A stretch of DNA of 45,000 bases, taken from Bigelowiella natans CCMP2755 (taxonomy: Eukaryota; Cercozoa; Chlorarachniophyceae). Shown here piece by piece: positions 24,801-37,347 of the stretch. The notes under the pieces are model-generated. The model searched no databases. It was not told the DNA's origin and saw nothing but the letters and a program-made list of their open reading frames with translations. Position 1 is the stretch's first letter. Every line of letters starts with the position of its first letter. Location of the stretch: NCBI GenBank assembly GCA_000320545.1, contig ADNK01001382.1, forward strand, positions 12,501 through 57,500, read 5' to 3'. The position numbers and the translations under genes are program-made.

Positions 24801-25339
24801 TATATACATCTAGATATCCTTGCATCATGATGCTTGCAGTAGTAGGAATTTTCACACGTACAGTACAGATTGGATTCAATGACTAGTCGCGACCTTCATG
24901 CAGATCATGTTGCTGTTTGTTGGTGTTAGATGGCGCACGCAAGCTAGCAAGCGTTGTTACGATATCTAGTCAAATTCTAATATGTGAGCTCGCGGCCCTT
25001 TCGCTGGTTCGCTCTCGCTGCTAGTAGCTCGTGCGACAACACCGTGCTAGCTAGCTGGCATGATGAACCTAGCGAACTAGCTAGCCTATCTAGCTATCTA
25101 GCTATTGTCATTCTTGTCGGCCATCTAGCTATCACTAACTAGATCACGTCGAGACATTCTAGCTAGCTAGCGTTGCAGATCGTATTAGTTATTGCGAAGC
25201 AAAATGTGTAGTTCGATTCTAGAGTTGCGGATTGCTAGATTGCCGCGCAACAAGCGGCACATTTTCGCGCCGTTCTCCCTTCTCACATACTAACATATTT
25301 TCAAGAATGCACAGCACTTGAGTCCATGTTTTGTGCAGG
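24567..25339. other. Intergenic region after CLU gene
   Basis: No coding exon was seen. It holds a CA/TA compound microsatellite (about 24738-24798), then the second CTAG-rich island, then sequence in which a third-frame continuation of the PYROXD2-like remnant can be read just below 25340. Confidence 0.7.
24935..25165. repeat. CTAG/GCTAGC-rich island 2
   Basis: Clustered GCTAGC, CTAGCTAG and TATCTAGCTA words, the same vocabulary as the island downstream of BiP. It lies a few hundred bases beyond the stop codon of the CLU gene. Confidence 0.7.
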
Positions 25340-25763
25340 CTAAGGTCTTGGATGACGCTTGGGCTGGAGCAAACCCGCTAGATACGATGTAATACGGGAG
25401 AATCGAAAGCCCTTCACGACCTCCTCCGTCACTGCCGCTCCTCCTAAAATCCCACGACGTTCGAGAATCATGACATCCAAACCAGCACGGGCTAGATATG
25501 CGGCCGATACTGTCGATATGTTATTTAGGACACATGTATCTCATGCTCGGAAGGAAGAAGAAGGAAGAGCATTCGAATCTGTCACTACCCATTCCGTTGT
25601 GCCCACCCCCAACAATTATCACGTCACATTCGTGACGGGTTCGTATTATCGGATGGGAAGAGGTAGCAGCAGCTGCAGCGGCCACGGACGATGAGCGAAT
25701 GCGGGCGACGCCATGCCGGAACCCCGGCCGTGCGGCAGCCATCCTGAGGGCAATACTGAGCAT
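25340..25763 (-). pseudogene. PYROXD2-like FAD oxidoreductase, 5' remnant with frameshifts
   Basis: Exon 1 (25763-25589) starts with Met and an Ala/Arg/Ser-rich presequence like a mitochondrial targeting peptide, then CDVIIVGGGHNGM, the FAD-binding Rossmann motif. It splices in phase (G|GTAGTG...CGACAG|TA) to 25509, reading [36 protein letters not shown] and [10 protein letters not shown]. This is the N-terminus of PYROXD2 / phytoene-dehydrogenase-like proteins. The frame then breaks. VIQDLSLHK, the expected continuation, is in the next frame, and HGLK in the third; each shift coincides with one extra A. A stop follows at 25340-25342. No further homologous sequence was seen, so about 85% of the usual ~580 residues is missing. 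Sequencing error could explain one shift, but not both plus the missing body. Confidence 0.7.
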
Positions 25764-25972
25764 ACTCGACTCCGCAGTTGGTCATTAATAAATCCATGGA
25801 AAATGCATGTCGCAGCTCCAAAACCTCCAGCATTTGTTCCAAAATGCCCGGATGACGCCCTGACGACGCCCTGGTGATTAAGTTGCGTCAGTTATCGCAA
25901 TGTTACATGTGGTGAGATTTCTCGAGATTTGCATTGGGGTTACATTCCAACTATTCGGCAACTGGAAGAAGA

Positions 25973-28900
25973 ATGGGAGGCGGACTGAGCAAGGAGGTCT
26001 GGGAAGCTGTGGAGAAGAATGACCTAACTGCGCTGAAACTGCTGATCAAGAAAAATGCAGATATCGAACAGAAGGATAGAAAAGGTTAGCTTGGTTGGGA
26101 ACGGAGAGAGGCAGGGTTAGCGAGACTCTGGGCGAAGAATATTCGAAGGGTTGATGAGAAAAAAATGAATGGGAAAAGAGCACGGAGCAGTCATGAAACA
26201 AGCAAAGTTCGTGATGGGGGACGACGGAGTTGACATTTTTCATGAAGCACAATGAGCTTGAGTTCGAATGATGATGTCACTTCATGCAGAGGCTAAAGTT
26301 TAGTGGATTTGTAGGAAACAGCAGCAACCTTCATTGATGTTGACCATGAGGATGCAAATAAAACTCATGTTAAGAATAACTGATGTGTACTTAAGTGTGT
26401 ATTTGGGCAGTTGTGTAGTGTTTGGTGTTAGCCTCTTTGATGAGGCTGGTAACTTAGCAGATTCTTTTGTTTGTTGTTTGATGTACTGTCATTTCCGAAT
26501 GATGATTTGTTGGGTGCTTTGTTTTGCCAGGTGAAACCCCTCTGTTCTATGCGTCGAGAAAGGGACACGAAAGGATCGTGACGTATCTGGTTGAGTCGAA
26601 GGCGAACATCGAGGCGAAGGATAATGGCGGTGAGTAAGAACATTCGAGTTAGTGCGGCAGGATTTTTTCATGCACATTGAGGGATAGAATGACACCAATG
26701 AAGAGCATGAATCATCACATTGAATGAGCATGAAGATTCCATCTGAAAATGAAAGTATAAACGATAAATACCAATCTTGATGCCAATCATGAGGATGCCA
26801 ACACTGCTCATGTTATGAAGAGCCGATGTGCATTTAACAGTATGCATTTGTGGAGTTATATAGCATTTGGTGTTAGCCTTTTTGATGAGGCTGGTAACTT
26901 AGCAGATTCTTTTGTTTGTTGTTTGATGTACTGTCATTTCCGAATGATGATTTGTTGGGTGCTTTGTTTTGCCAGGTAGGACCCCTCTGAGTTTTGCGTC
27001 GAGAAAGGGACACGAAAGGATCGTGACGTATCTGGTTGAGTCGAAGGCGAACATCGAGGCGAAGGATAATGACGGTGAGTAAGAACATTCGAGTTAGTGC
27101 GGCAGGATTTTTTCATGCACATTGAGGGATAGAATGACACCAATGAAGAGCATGAATCATCACATTGAATGAGCATGAAGATTCCATCTGAAAATGAGAG
27201 TACAAGTAGTAATAAAGGAAGAAAGAGGAGGAGGAGGAGGAGGAGGAGGAGGAGGAAAATGAAAGCATCAAACTGTCCCATCATCAACAAACGACAAATA
27301 CCGATCTTGATACCAATCATGAGGATGCCAACACTGCTCATGTTATGAAGAGCCGATGTGCATTTAACAGTATGCATTTGTGGAGTTATATAGCATTTGG
27401 TGTTAGCCTTTTTGATGAGGCTGGTAACTTAGCAGATTCTTTTGTTTGTTGTTTGATGTACTGTCATTTCCGAATGATGATTTGTTGGGTGCTTTGTTTT
27501 GCCAGGTAGGACCCCTCTGAGTTTTGCGTCGAGAAAGGGACACGAAAGGATCGTGACGTATCTGGTTGAGTCGAAGGCGAACATCGAGGCGAAGGATAAT
27601 GACGGTGAGTAAGAACATTCGAGTTAGTGCGGCAGGATTTTTTCATGCACATTGAGGGATAGAATGACACCAATGAAGAGCATGAATCATCACATTGAAT
27701 GAGCATGAAGATTCCATCTGAAAATGAGAGTACAAGTAGTAATAAAGGAAGAAAGAGGAGGAGGAGGAGGAGGAGGAGGAGGAGGAAAATGAAACCATCA
27801 AACTGTCCCATCATCAACAAACGACAAATACCGATCTTGATACCAATCATGAGGATGCCAACACTGCTCATGTTATGAAGAGCCGATGTGCATTTAACAG
27901 TATGCATTTGTGGAGTTATATAGCATTTGGTGTTAGCCTTTTTGATGAGGCTGGTAACTTAGCAGATTCTTTTGTTTGTTGTTTGATGTACTGTTATTTC
28001 CGAATGATGATTTGCTTTTGGTGCTTTGTTTTGCCAGGTTGGACCCCTCTGATCTATGCGTCGGAAGAAGGACACGAAAGGATCGTGACGTATCTGGTTG
28101 AGTCGAAGGCGAACATCGAGGCGAAGGATAAATGGGGTGAGTAATAATATTCGAGTTAGTGCGGCAGGATTCTTTCATGTACATTGAGGGATAGAATGAC
28201 ACCAAAGAAGAGCAGGAATCATTACACCAAATGAGCATGAAGATGCCATGTGAAAATGAGAGTACTAGTTGTAGCAAAGGAAGAAAGAGGAGAAGGAGGA
28301 GGAGGAAAATGAAACCATCAAACTGTCCCATCATCAACAAACGACAAATACCAATCTTGATACCAATCATGAGGATGCAAGTAATGATGATGTAAAAAAC
28401 AAGAGGGATTTGAGAGTGTTAGAGAGAGTGTTTAATTATTTGAGTGCATATGTTTGTATGTTTATATTCGTGTGTGCTTGTATGTGCTTATGGGTGATTG
28501 CGGTGTTTGGTGCTAGTTGTCGAAGAATGTTGGTTAATTAGTTGACCGCTTGTTCGCTCGTTGTTTTTCTGTTTCGTTCGAATTATCATCATTTGCTGCG
28601 CGCACCTGAATTTGCCAGGTTGGACTGCGTCGGATTTAGCAAATGAGCGTATCGACAGAATCCTTAGGACGGCGAACCAAAACAACAATGTATGATTTAG
28701 TACATGCCCAATGCGATGTATTTTTGGTACATGCCTAATGCGATTAAATATTCCGTATGTTCAAAACGACAGGGATTGTCTTAAAATTCTCAGATACGAA
28801 ATACGAAATATAAACAATGTTTGATGTTTGAATAAGGCGTTTGGCTATCCATTATATCCCGACAACAAGAATTGATTAACTGTTGTCCCTTTTCTCTCGT

Positions 28901-29943
28901 TTCCTATCCTTTTGTTGCGCCCTCCTACATCATTCGGCTTTTTGTGCGCTCAGGATGCAGACAACTCCCTCTCTGTGGAGGCTATTAGTAGGCTATTTGC
29001 TAACACGGTACCGTGGCGACGATCTCGCGTGATGATAGTTGGTAAAGAACATACTGGTAAAACGACGTTATACAAGGCTTTGAAGGGCGAAGAGTTTTGC
29101 GACGTCGAATCAACGGTTATGATGTCATAGATACAAAAAATAATCGTTTTTTGAAAAGGAAATATTTATGTATTCATGCAGTTTCCCTTGTACGCTATCA
29201 TATGCAGGTGCTGGCAGATGTCACCGTCCATGACGTAACCGTGGAGAAAACAGATGAGGATGTTAAGGGAGACGACAATAGAGAAACTATATTTAAGACT
29301 ATCGAACATGGTAATTACGATATGTTCGTAAAGTTCCATTTATTTTGTAAAGTAGTTGTCCTGTGGATAATTGTCAAAATGTCGTTTGCATAGGAGGTAA
29401 TCATGAGAGAGCATTGGGATTGGCCTATTTAAAGAGTCAGAGGCCACAGGAGGAGAAGAATGATACTTCGAAGGTAGATAGATCAAAATATTTCGGAATG
29501 AAGTCGTCAATGTGATTAAGATATACTGCATGCATGCCAATACCATTGTGCGGTGTATGATTTTATCCCAGATTCCTTGCAGATATGACAAAAAAGGGAA
29601 GCCTCCCAGCGATGTGAAGAATGCGAAAACGGATACGGAGACAGCAGCAGCAGTAGTAGCTGTGGAAGGGAAAGAGCATACCAAAGGTTCTTCAACAAAG
29701 AAAAGTATAGTCGATGAAGATGCCACGGAATCAAAGAAACTGCACAAACTAAGTGGAGAAGTCGAGGAGACGCTTCTCAAGGTGCCGAATGAGTCTTGAT
29801 GAGAATGTAGTGAAGTTGCAACTGATTACGTTCATGTTACATCCCAAGCACGATTTGCTGATTATCCTTGAAACACCATTAGGAACTAAAACCCGGGCTT
29901 CTACAGGAATCCCTTAAGAATCCGGAAGCTATCCGGGTATGTG

Positions 29944-29980
<37 letters not shown>

Positions 29981-30560
29981 CTACGAATGTTTTGCGTGAT
30001 CGCTCGACCAATTATCTCCTCCTAATGAATGTAGGTGTCGGTCTGGGATTTTGCAGGGCAGGAGGTGTTCTACACATCGCATGTAATGTTTCTGAACCGC
30101 AATTGCCTCTATATGGTGGTGTTTTCCCTTGAGGAGTTCCTTGGGAGAGAGAATGATGCCAAAGGTATCATTTGTTTTAACCTATCTGATCCAAAGGCTA
30201 CAATAGCTGGGTGCACCTTTGCATATTTCATGAACTTATACAGATAGATAAAGAGGGAGAAAGAGAGAAAGAGAGAGAAAGAGAGAAAGAGGGAGAAAGA
30301 GAGAAAGAGGGAGAGAGAAAGAGAGAAAGAAGGTACGACAAAAACGTTTTAAGAGATTACATACTGTCTAACGTAAACTAATAGGTAACGAGGCAGCGAA
30401 GCAGAAAGAGAAGGCAGAAGAATACCTGAGATTCTGGCTTCAAAACATTCGCACGTTTGCTCCCGGGGCGCCAATAATACTTGTGGGAACGAAGATCGAT
30501 AAACTCGAAGAATATAATGACCCAGAGGTAAGAAATGCTCTCAAACACACATGCTACACA

Positions 30561-30600
<40 letters not shown>

Positions 30601-30807
30601 GTTTTAAGTATCGTACTCCTATGTATTGTATACACGTGTTAGTAAGTATCGTACAGTTATGTATCGTTGTTAACGTTTGCATACCATCCACTAAAAAGGC
30701 GCTCTTGGAGGTCCTCGACTCAATCGACCAGCAAATCACAGAAATGGCGAGAAAGGTATATTAGTAGGCCACAATGTAATTACATATGACATCTCTCTTA
30801 CTCTAAC

Positions 30808-30873
<66 letters not shown>

Positions 30874-33723
30874 ATCTGTGTGTATGCGTGTGCGTCAGGT
30901 TTTTGAGGGCTTTAAACGCTTTCCGTGGTCTCGATGTAAACGCTGGCGCCCAGAAAAGTCTTATGAACCTGCGGATTTGGTGTTCTTCCCTGCTGACAGC
31001 AAGTACAGAGAATTTAATGCTATCCAGTCAATCATCGTCGTTCGTGCTGATTTGCTCTGTCTTGACCCTTTAGCCGATTTCTTCATCTCATGTATTGTTA
31101 TCATCGCCTTTAGGTTCCGATCGAGTGATAAGAAAGTGCACAGTACGATTATGGAACTGCGTAACAAGGTGATGGAAACTCTGAAGAACAATCCAAAGGT
31201 AAAGGAGATGAATATTCATTTATATTTGGTAAACTACGCCACAATTATACTGATACGTGATGGTTCATTTTCGCACTTCCAACTCATCTGTGGGATGACA
31301 CACTAGGCAAATGAGGAAGTACCATCCCAATGGACAAAAGTATGCGACGATCTGATTGCCACAGAACAGGCGATATTTACTTTGGAATCGATTGAAGAGA
31401 TATGTTTTAAGCGTGGGATCGTTGATAAGGGAGAAGTGCGCTTGATGTTGCAAAAGTAAGTTGCGAAATGAAGAATAATAATTTCTCACTTTCCTCATAG
31501 CATCCGTGAAATCTCAAATTTCAGATTTCATGATCAAGGAGTAGCGATATATTTCGACGAAGATGGCCTGCGAGACGTGAGTATCAGTCCTATCGAATCT
31601 TCTCTGAAACTTACGTAAAAATCGCATGATGAATATGCTAATCGACAGCACATCGTAATGCGACCGCAACACCTCGTTGATCTGGTGAAGAAGCTGATAT
31701 TTGATCGGCGCTTGCACAAGAAATTATACAAGAATCAAGAGCTGTAATACATACATTATAAAATTCATATTTATTCGTTTTATTGCTCTGTGTCCAATGA
31801 GATTTCATCAGACAGTCTCCTCCAACATATTTAGGTTTGCTCAGCACGGAAAGCTTGTGGATGAGTAAGTGAAGCAATATCATGTTCAGCACATTTCATG
31901 GATTTAGAGCCCAAACATTGGGGAAGATACATATTCTGAAGTGCTAATTAAAATTGTTAGTCAAACTTGAATTGAGATGTGTGATATTCCTATAATGTAG
32001 ATTTCTCGATATTGGAGTCATACACGATGTGGTGTTAAAACACCTAATGCTCACTGATGATGGTCCAAGAGTAGCCGAAAATAAGAGGCTATATGAGTTC
32101 AGCCGGAAGATATTACAGAAGTAGTGCATTGATTTATTTTCCAAATGTGAACGTGGAAAAAGAACTTGGATTGGGAATCACCAATGCTTATGTCATGTAC
32201 GACGCTTGGTAAACAATATGGATTGACACTGTTATTTCTCTGTTCTTGGTGAAGAAAAACGAAAATATCGGTGTAGTTTCCATCAATCGCGAAGTATATG
32301 GTTCTCCCTTAATTGTTCGGCTATCTTCGTCTCCTTTGCATCTCCAAATAGGTTCATGATATTATGCAAGATCGGTGGAACGGAAAAGTATTTGGTGCCT
32401 TCGATGATGCAAGCCAAGGGAGAAAGCATGGATCGAAAGGAGCACACAGTTGTTGGAAAGTTTTCCTTACTCTTCAAACGCCTTCGGCCGCGGTCTTATT
32501 TTGAGACATTTTCCGGGAACATAGGTATTGGTGAATTATTATGCCAATTACCATAGTTTAAAATCAATCTCTAGCAGAGAAGAGTGTTCTTCATAATTTT
32601 CGGGTCACATATTAAATTTCTATATCTTCAATGTCCAGTAATGTTTACAATTCTCTCTCTCTCCCTCCCCATCTGTATATTTGTTTATGCGGTATGTGCT
32701 CGACTCAGTCACGGAGCTCTCGTCTGAAAGCAAACGCACAAAAGAACTTCGGGGAGGTAATCAAAAGTGTGTGGAGGAGAGTGAAAAGTAGTAATCACAA
32801 GCTTCTCACATTCCCAATTTCTCGTACGATTGTTTTTTATGTTTAGGAGCTACAAGCCCAATGATCTTAGAGGAACAGGTAGAATTCGGCAGTTTCTACT
32901 CTCGACATGTTTTACATATGCAAGGATTTTGTGGTCACTCTGAACTTATCTCTCTCCTTTGTTTACATCAGATTTTTGGCAAAGGAAAAGCGGAAATATA
33001 TCTTGAACCCTTGCGTTTCCGGATTAGTACCTCAATGCTAGAAAGAAACAAAAGGTCTTGAAATAGCCTAACACTTCCACAATCGCAACCTCACGAGAAT
33101 ATAATGTACGACATATGTTATTAGTGGGAGGAAAAGGCATATAATGGCAATAAATGTCGAAGTTCTGTCGGAAATTGGACACTGCGCAAGGTACTCACTG
33201 ACGTCATATTTGTGCTATATGCGAGTGCGAAACCAAGCTTGTAAGGTGGAACAATGAATGTCACAGCAAATGTTTTTTGAGCAGGATATTACAGTTCATT
33301 CTGAAGATCGCCAGAAATGTCCTGAAGTGGCCTTACAAAAACAATGAAGCTTTGGATTTCAGCGTTCTTCTTTTCGATCGGTATGTATGTTTATAGCGAC
33401 TTGATAAATAATAGCACCCTCTGTGGCGATAGTAGTAACGGTACTTACTATTGTAATAAGGTCACAGATGCCTACTATATCATCATTCGTTTTGTCTACT
33501 TTGACAAAGAGGTTGATTTCTATGCATACGCAGTGAGATGACGTATCCTGTGAAGTACTACAAATGGGAAAGTGCTTGTATGAGCCAGGAAACAAAACTC
33601 GTCTCCGAGAGATCCTCCGAAACAGCCTCAGAAATGGTCGAAATAGCCCGTTTCCGACATTGGGAGCAATTCTACGACCTCTTCTTAGAAAACTCAACGC
33701 TTCGGTCAACTTTTAATGAATGA
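25973..33723 (+). CDS. Ankyrin-repeat Roc-COR GTPase (ROCO family)
   Basis: Exons 25973-26084, 26531-26629, 26976-27074, 27506-27604, 28038-28136, 28619-28689, 28954-29115, 29208-29310, 29394-29473, 29572-29781, 29907-29936, 30035-30164, 30385-30527, 30699-30755, 30899-31026, 31114-31198, 31307-31455, 31525-31576, 31649-31743, 31835-31864, 32001-32120, 32352-32524, 32709-32756, 32847-32878, 32972-33054, 33285-33380 and 33534-33723 sum to 2775 nt, all in phase: 924 residues. The start MGGGLSKEVW fits an N-myristoylation signal. Ankyrin repeats occupy about 10-195. Roc GTPase motifs are the P-loop VGKEHTGKTT (222-231), G3 VWDFAGQE (391-398) and G4 LVGTKID (464-470). COR follows (SQWTKVCDDL, YFDEDGLRD, YLVPSMM). 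No LRR and no kinase. Roc-COR proteins are dimeric GTPase switches in signalling and cell death. Between P-loop and G3 is an unusually long Lys/Glu-rich insert. Confidence 0.9.
26410..28370 (+). repeat. Tandem duplication of ankyrin exon plus flanking intron (4 units)
   Basis: The four 99-nt ankyrin exons at 26531, 26976, 27506 and 28038 are nearly identical, and so is the intron DNA around them. The period is 445 bp for the first pair, then 530 and 532 bp. Units 2 and 3 are identical across the exon and differ by single bases in the intron (for example AAAGCATC versus AAACCATC in the GGA-rich stretch). The shorter first period lacks about 85 bp containing the (GGA)n tract. All exons are phase 1 at both ends, so unit gain or loss keeps the frame. 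Confidence 0.95.
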
Positions 33724-33752
33724 AGTAGATTATATATGCATGTAAATCATGA

Positions 33753-33756
<4 letters not shown>

Positions 33757-33792
<36 letters not shown>
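33757..33792. repeat. (AT)n microsatellite between ROCO and CHAT genes
   Basis: An 18-unit AT run fills much of the 136-bp gap between the ROCO stop codon and the next start codon. Confidence 0.85.
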
Positions 33793-33794
<2 letters not shown>

Positions 33795-33859
33795 AAGATC
33801 GAACAACAGAGAGATTGCAACGATTCTACGTTGAATAACACAGTTCCTTTGCCGCCACC

Positions 33860-34084
33860 ATGACGAGTTCCTTGTTTTCGGTTGCAGTTATGTATTCACC
33901 TTGTTTTGTGAATCCTCATCGCGAGACTCTGGTAACAACAATCACAAGAATTTCATCAAGTTGACGATCGTAATAGAGATCTTCAAGGTGCACGAACACA
34001 TGATGCACATTATGTGCATCAAGGGAGAGTTTACAAGCATGTGCAAGTAGCGTGTGAGAGAAAAAGTGATAACACGTTCATACC

Positions 34085-34155
<71 letters not shown>

Positions 34156-34713
34156 GGGGGGGGGGGTTAAGGAAGAGAAGGAAAGAAGACAGGAGAGGAC
34201 GAGAAATATAGATTCTGCATTTTGCAGCGATTATATCCTATGGAAAGCGCTCGGTGCACAGGCAATCGTATGAAGAGTCTAAATCCTTCACTTATTACGA
34301 AGGGAGGAATCAATTTTGAAGAGTAAGTACAAATTTTCATTTAAGCTCTATCATATATGTTGTATGCGCACACATTCTCTACCAATATTCAAGTTGATCA
34401 AGTCATATGTTCACCTTACTTAATCGGTTATTCTGTTATTTTTCCGTCCCCCCCAAACCCCAACACACAGATTCATTGAGTTAATGTGGGTTGAGCGGGA
34501 ACCTCGTCTCCGAAACGCTGTAAACGCTGATGATTTTGATGACAAATTAGAAGCTTGGGTGAAACCGCTCACAAACATTAAGGTGTTGTGTGCTTGAATG
34601 GAGCATGCATAGTACTTTCAGTGTAGGCAAAATAAATGACACACACACACACACACACAAGCCCGCACGCTCATAGAGAGGGGGGGAAGAGTGGCCGGCC
34701 AGTAAACCACTTT

Positions 34714-34757
<44 letters not shown>

Positions 34758-36770
34758 TGTCTTTTCCATGTTTGACCTAGTAACGACTCCAAATTCATCT
34801 CTAAACTTCGTTAGGACAATAATGTTGAAGTACCTGCCCACCTGGCATTTGTATTTTCTCTCCCTTTGGACAAGCCAAGTTCTATCTTGGATCTAGAGAA
34901 AGATGATTTAATGTTGCATGATATGATCAAAGACAATGATTGTAAAGCTGGTGCTGTCATCGATCACTGTAAGCTTCACAAATCCAGATGGAGAGCTACT
35001 AAAGAAAATCTCTCTAGAGCTTTGCGGTCAAACTGTTTTGCATTGCTGGTGGGTTGCCATTGCACCAGGGAACACGGACTCGAGTTTGAACACGATAATC
35101 CCGGAGGAAAGGCAGTTTATGTAAGTCCTGATGAGTTTTCCCAATTGGTAATGGAGACGAAAGAAACGCCGAAGATGTGCTCTTTGAAAATATTGATGCT
35201 GGCTGCATGCCAGAGTAGAGATGTAGCTAAATCATTTGTTGATTCAAAAGCAGTCGATCATGTAATAGCATGCAGAATAAATGATTTATTGGGCAACAAA
35301 GTTGTGCGGATATTCCAGACGGTCTTTTTTGAGAAGTTGTTATGCGGGGCTACGGTCTCAACCGCATTTCAAGCTGCCAAGAATAAGCTAAAACATATGG
35401 CCGATACGTATAAAAAAGAGGCTGAGAGACTTGAGAAACTCATCAAGAATCCCAAAACATTTGACAATAAGCATGATGAATACGCAAGTCGTGCAAAGAG
35501 ATTGACTAGAAAGGAAAAAATGCTTAACGAGGAGGTCCAAAAGTACCTCTTGCTGCCTGCAGACGGGAACCATGACGTTTCATTCTCATTTAGACCATAT
35601 TTCCCTCCCACCACAACACTCAAGACGTGGATCCCTGCTCACCCAAACAAATTCTATCTAGCTCCGTTCTGCAAGCAACTGAAATGGGCGAATGATCACT
35701 ATTTGCAGCTTCGGAGGAACCTATACGCAGCTATGCAACATGACCATGAAACTTCAATGCGTCACCGCTGGGTGCAAATCACAGGGCCAAAAAGGATAGG
35801 AAAGACCTCGGTAGCAAGGTACATTGCCTGGCGTCTAAGTCTCTACGACAAGGAAGGACCTGACGGCATCTTTTGGGTAGAGTCATCATATTCTCTTTCA
35901 TTCTCTTTCATGAACAGAATTGGTAATAATCATAATAACTATTTTTCCTGTATGGATCAAAAATTCAGGTTGCGGGGGGAAAGAGTCATGACGAAGTGAT
36001 GCTAAATTTCATCAAGCGTTTTCCCAAAACCGTATTGTCGCGCACGGAAAAGAGTGAAAAACATGATCCTTGTGGATTGATGAAGGAGTTCTTCGCGGAA
36101 AGAGAAAATCCTCCCACGCTACTGGTTTACCATTTTGCTTCTACTTCCCAGATTTGAGTCATTCTAAATTTAAACCAATTTTTTCACCCAGATAATCGAT
36201 GATGCAGATGATATAAAAGCAGAGGATCGCGTGAAGCTCTTTGAGAATCTCATGAACCTGAACCCAAGACTGCACATCCTCACGACATCATTGAGTCCAA
36301 TCCAAGTCAGGGGCTTCGACTCCAATGTATGGATTCATTGCTTTCCGTGCATATGCATGTGGTTCGCCCTCAATTTTTGTTTAGAAATCAATTTGCTTTT
36401 GAACAGAAAGCAGATCTGAAGTTGGAAGTGCCTAGGATCATGTTCCGGAAATTTTTCCAAAAGCGAGCTGATGAGTTTCAAGATTACAAATTTCAGACCC
36501 TAGTCAAAAATAAAATGAAGCCGTATCATTTTTCTACACTGTGGGGTAGGTGCCTGACCGATGCATCGTGTAACATTTTCTTTATTTCCCATCATTTTTG
36601 TTAATTGGTAATTTGGTGTATTAGATTCAGAGGTGTTTAAGGATGTTCATCGGAATCCCCGAACTGCAATCCTTCTCGTAGAGAAAATCCACGAAATGGG
36701 GGTAAAAGAGATCAAGAAGTCCTTTCTAGTCGATGCCTTTAACAAGTTGGTTGAAGAGAAAGCTCTTTGA
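33860..36770 (+). CDS. CHAT-type cysteine protease / STAND NTPase fusion
   Basis: Eight exons join in phase: 33860-33931, 34228-34322, 34471-34582, 34815-35876, 35969-36124, 36192-36326, 36407-36545 and 36625-36770 (1917 nt, 638 residues). The start sits in a textbook context, GCCGCCACCATGA. Residues ~165-300 resemble a CHAT (caspase-like) domain: LLVGCHCTREHGLEFE supplies the His (about 175) in place of the usual 'HFAGHG', and ILMLAACQSRDVA supplies the Cys (about 225) like 'LNACQS'. A ~100-residue helical linker follows. Then comes a P-loop NTPase: ITGPKRIGKTS (Walker A, about 415-425), LLIIDDADD (Walker B, about 498-505) and LHILTTS (sensor-like), as in NB-ARC/STAND proteins. It ends soon after, with no WD40, TPR or LRR array. 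CHAT proteases act in regulated proteolysis and cell death in bacteria; STAND NTPases are oligomerising switches. The CHAT call rests on motif resemblance. Confidence 0.8.
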
Positions 36771-37305
36771 AACTGTTAGTCACATTGCCGCAAGTTCATT
36801 TCCCAGAAATTATTCAACATTTATACTTGACGTTTGAAACAGCACATCCATTGCATTTTTTTTGTCTTCCACATGTGGCTAGATGGCTCGACTTGTCCAG
36901 CATGGCAGGGACACAACATGAAAACATTGCGCGTGCAAAACAAAAAACGCGTGTAGGATACGCGCATGAGCATGCAAAATGTGAAAGGTTCAATTGCGAG
37001 ATTTTGTGCAGTAAGCAAATTGACGATGCCAACATCATGTCTGATCTCCACACGTAATCGTCCTAGCGTGCTAGCTAGCTAGCGTGGTGCAGTGCGGCGT
37101 ACACTATTTTTGTACACCACCACATCCAGACATATGCATACTTGACTATACATGTTCTGCGATAACAAACTGCACACAAAATCATTTTCACGCACATCTA
37201 GATAATAGACACAGTGACACTGTACATCTGGATACATACACAGCAAATATTGCTAGATAGATATAATAGTGTATTGCATGTCTATCATAGATAGATGGGT
37301 GGGTA

Positions 37306-37347
<42 letters not shown>

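Noticed and set aside
26410-28370. Possible CRISPR-like array of regular repeats
   Set aside because: The repeats are 445-532 bp, include ankyrin-coding exons and intron sequence, and sit in a eukaryotic gene.
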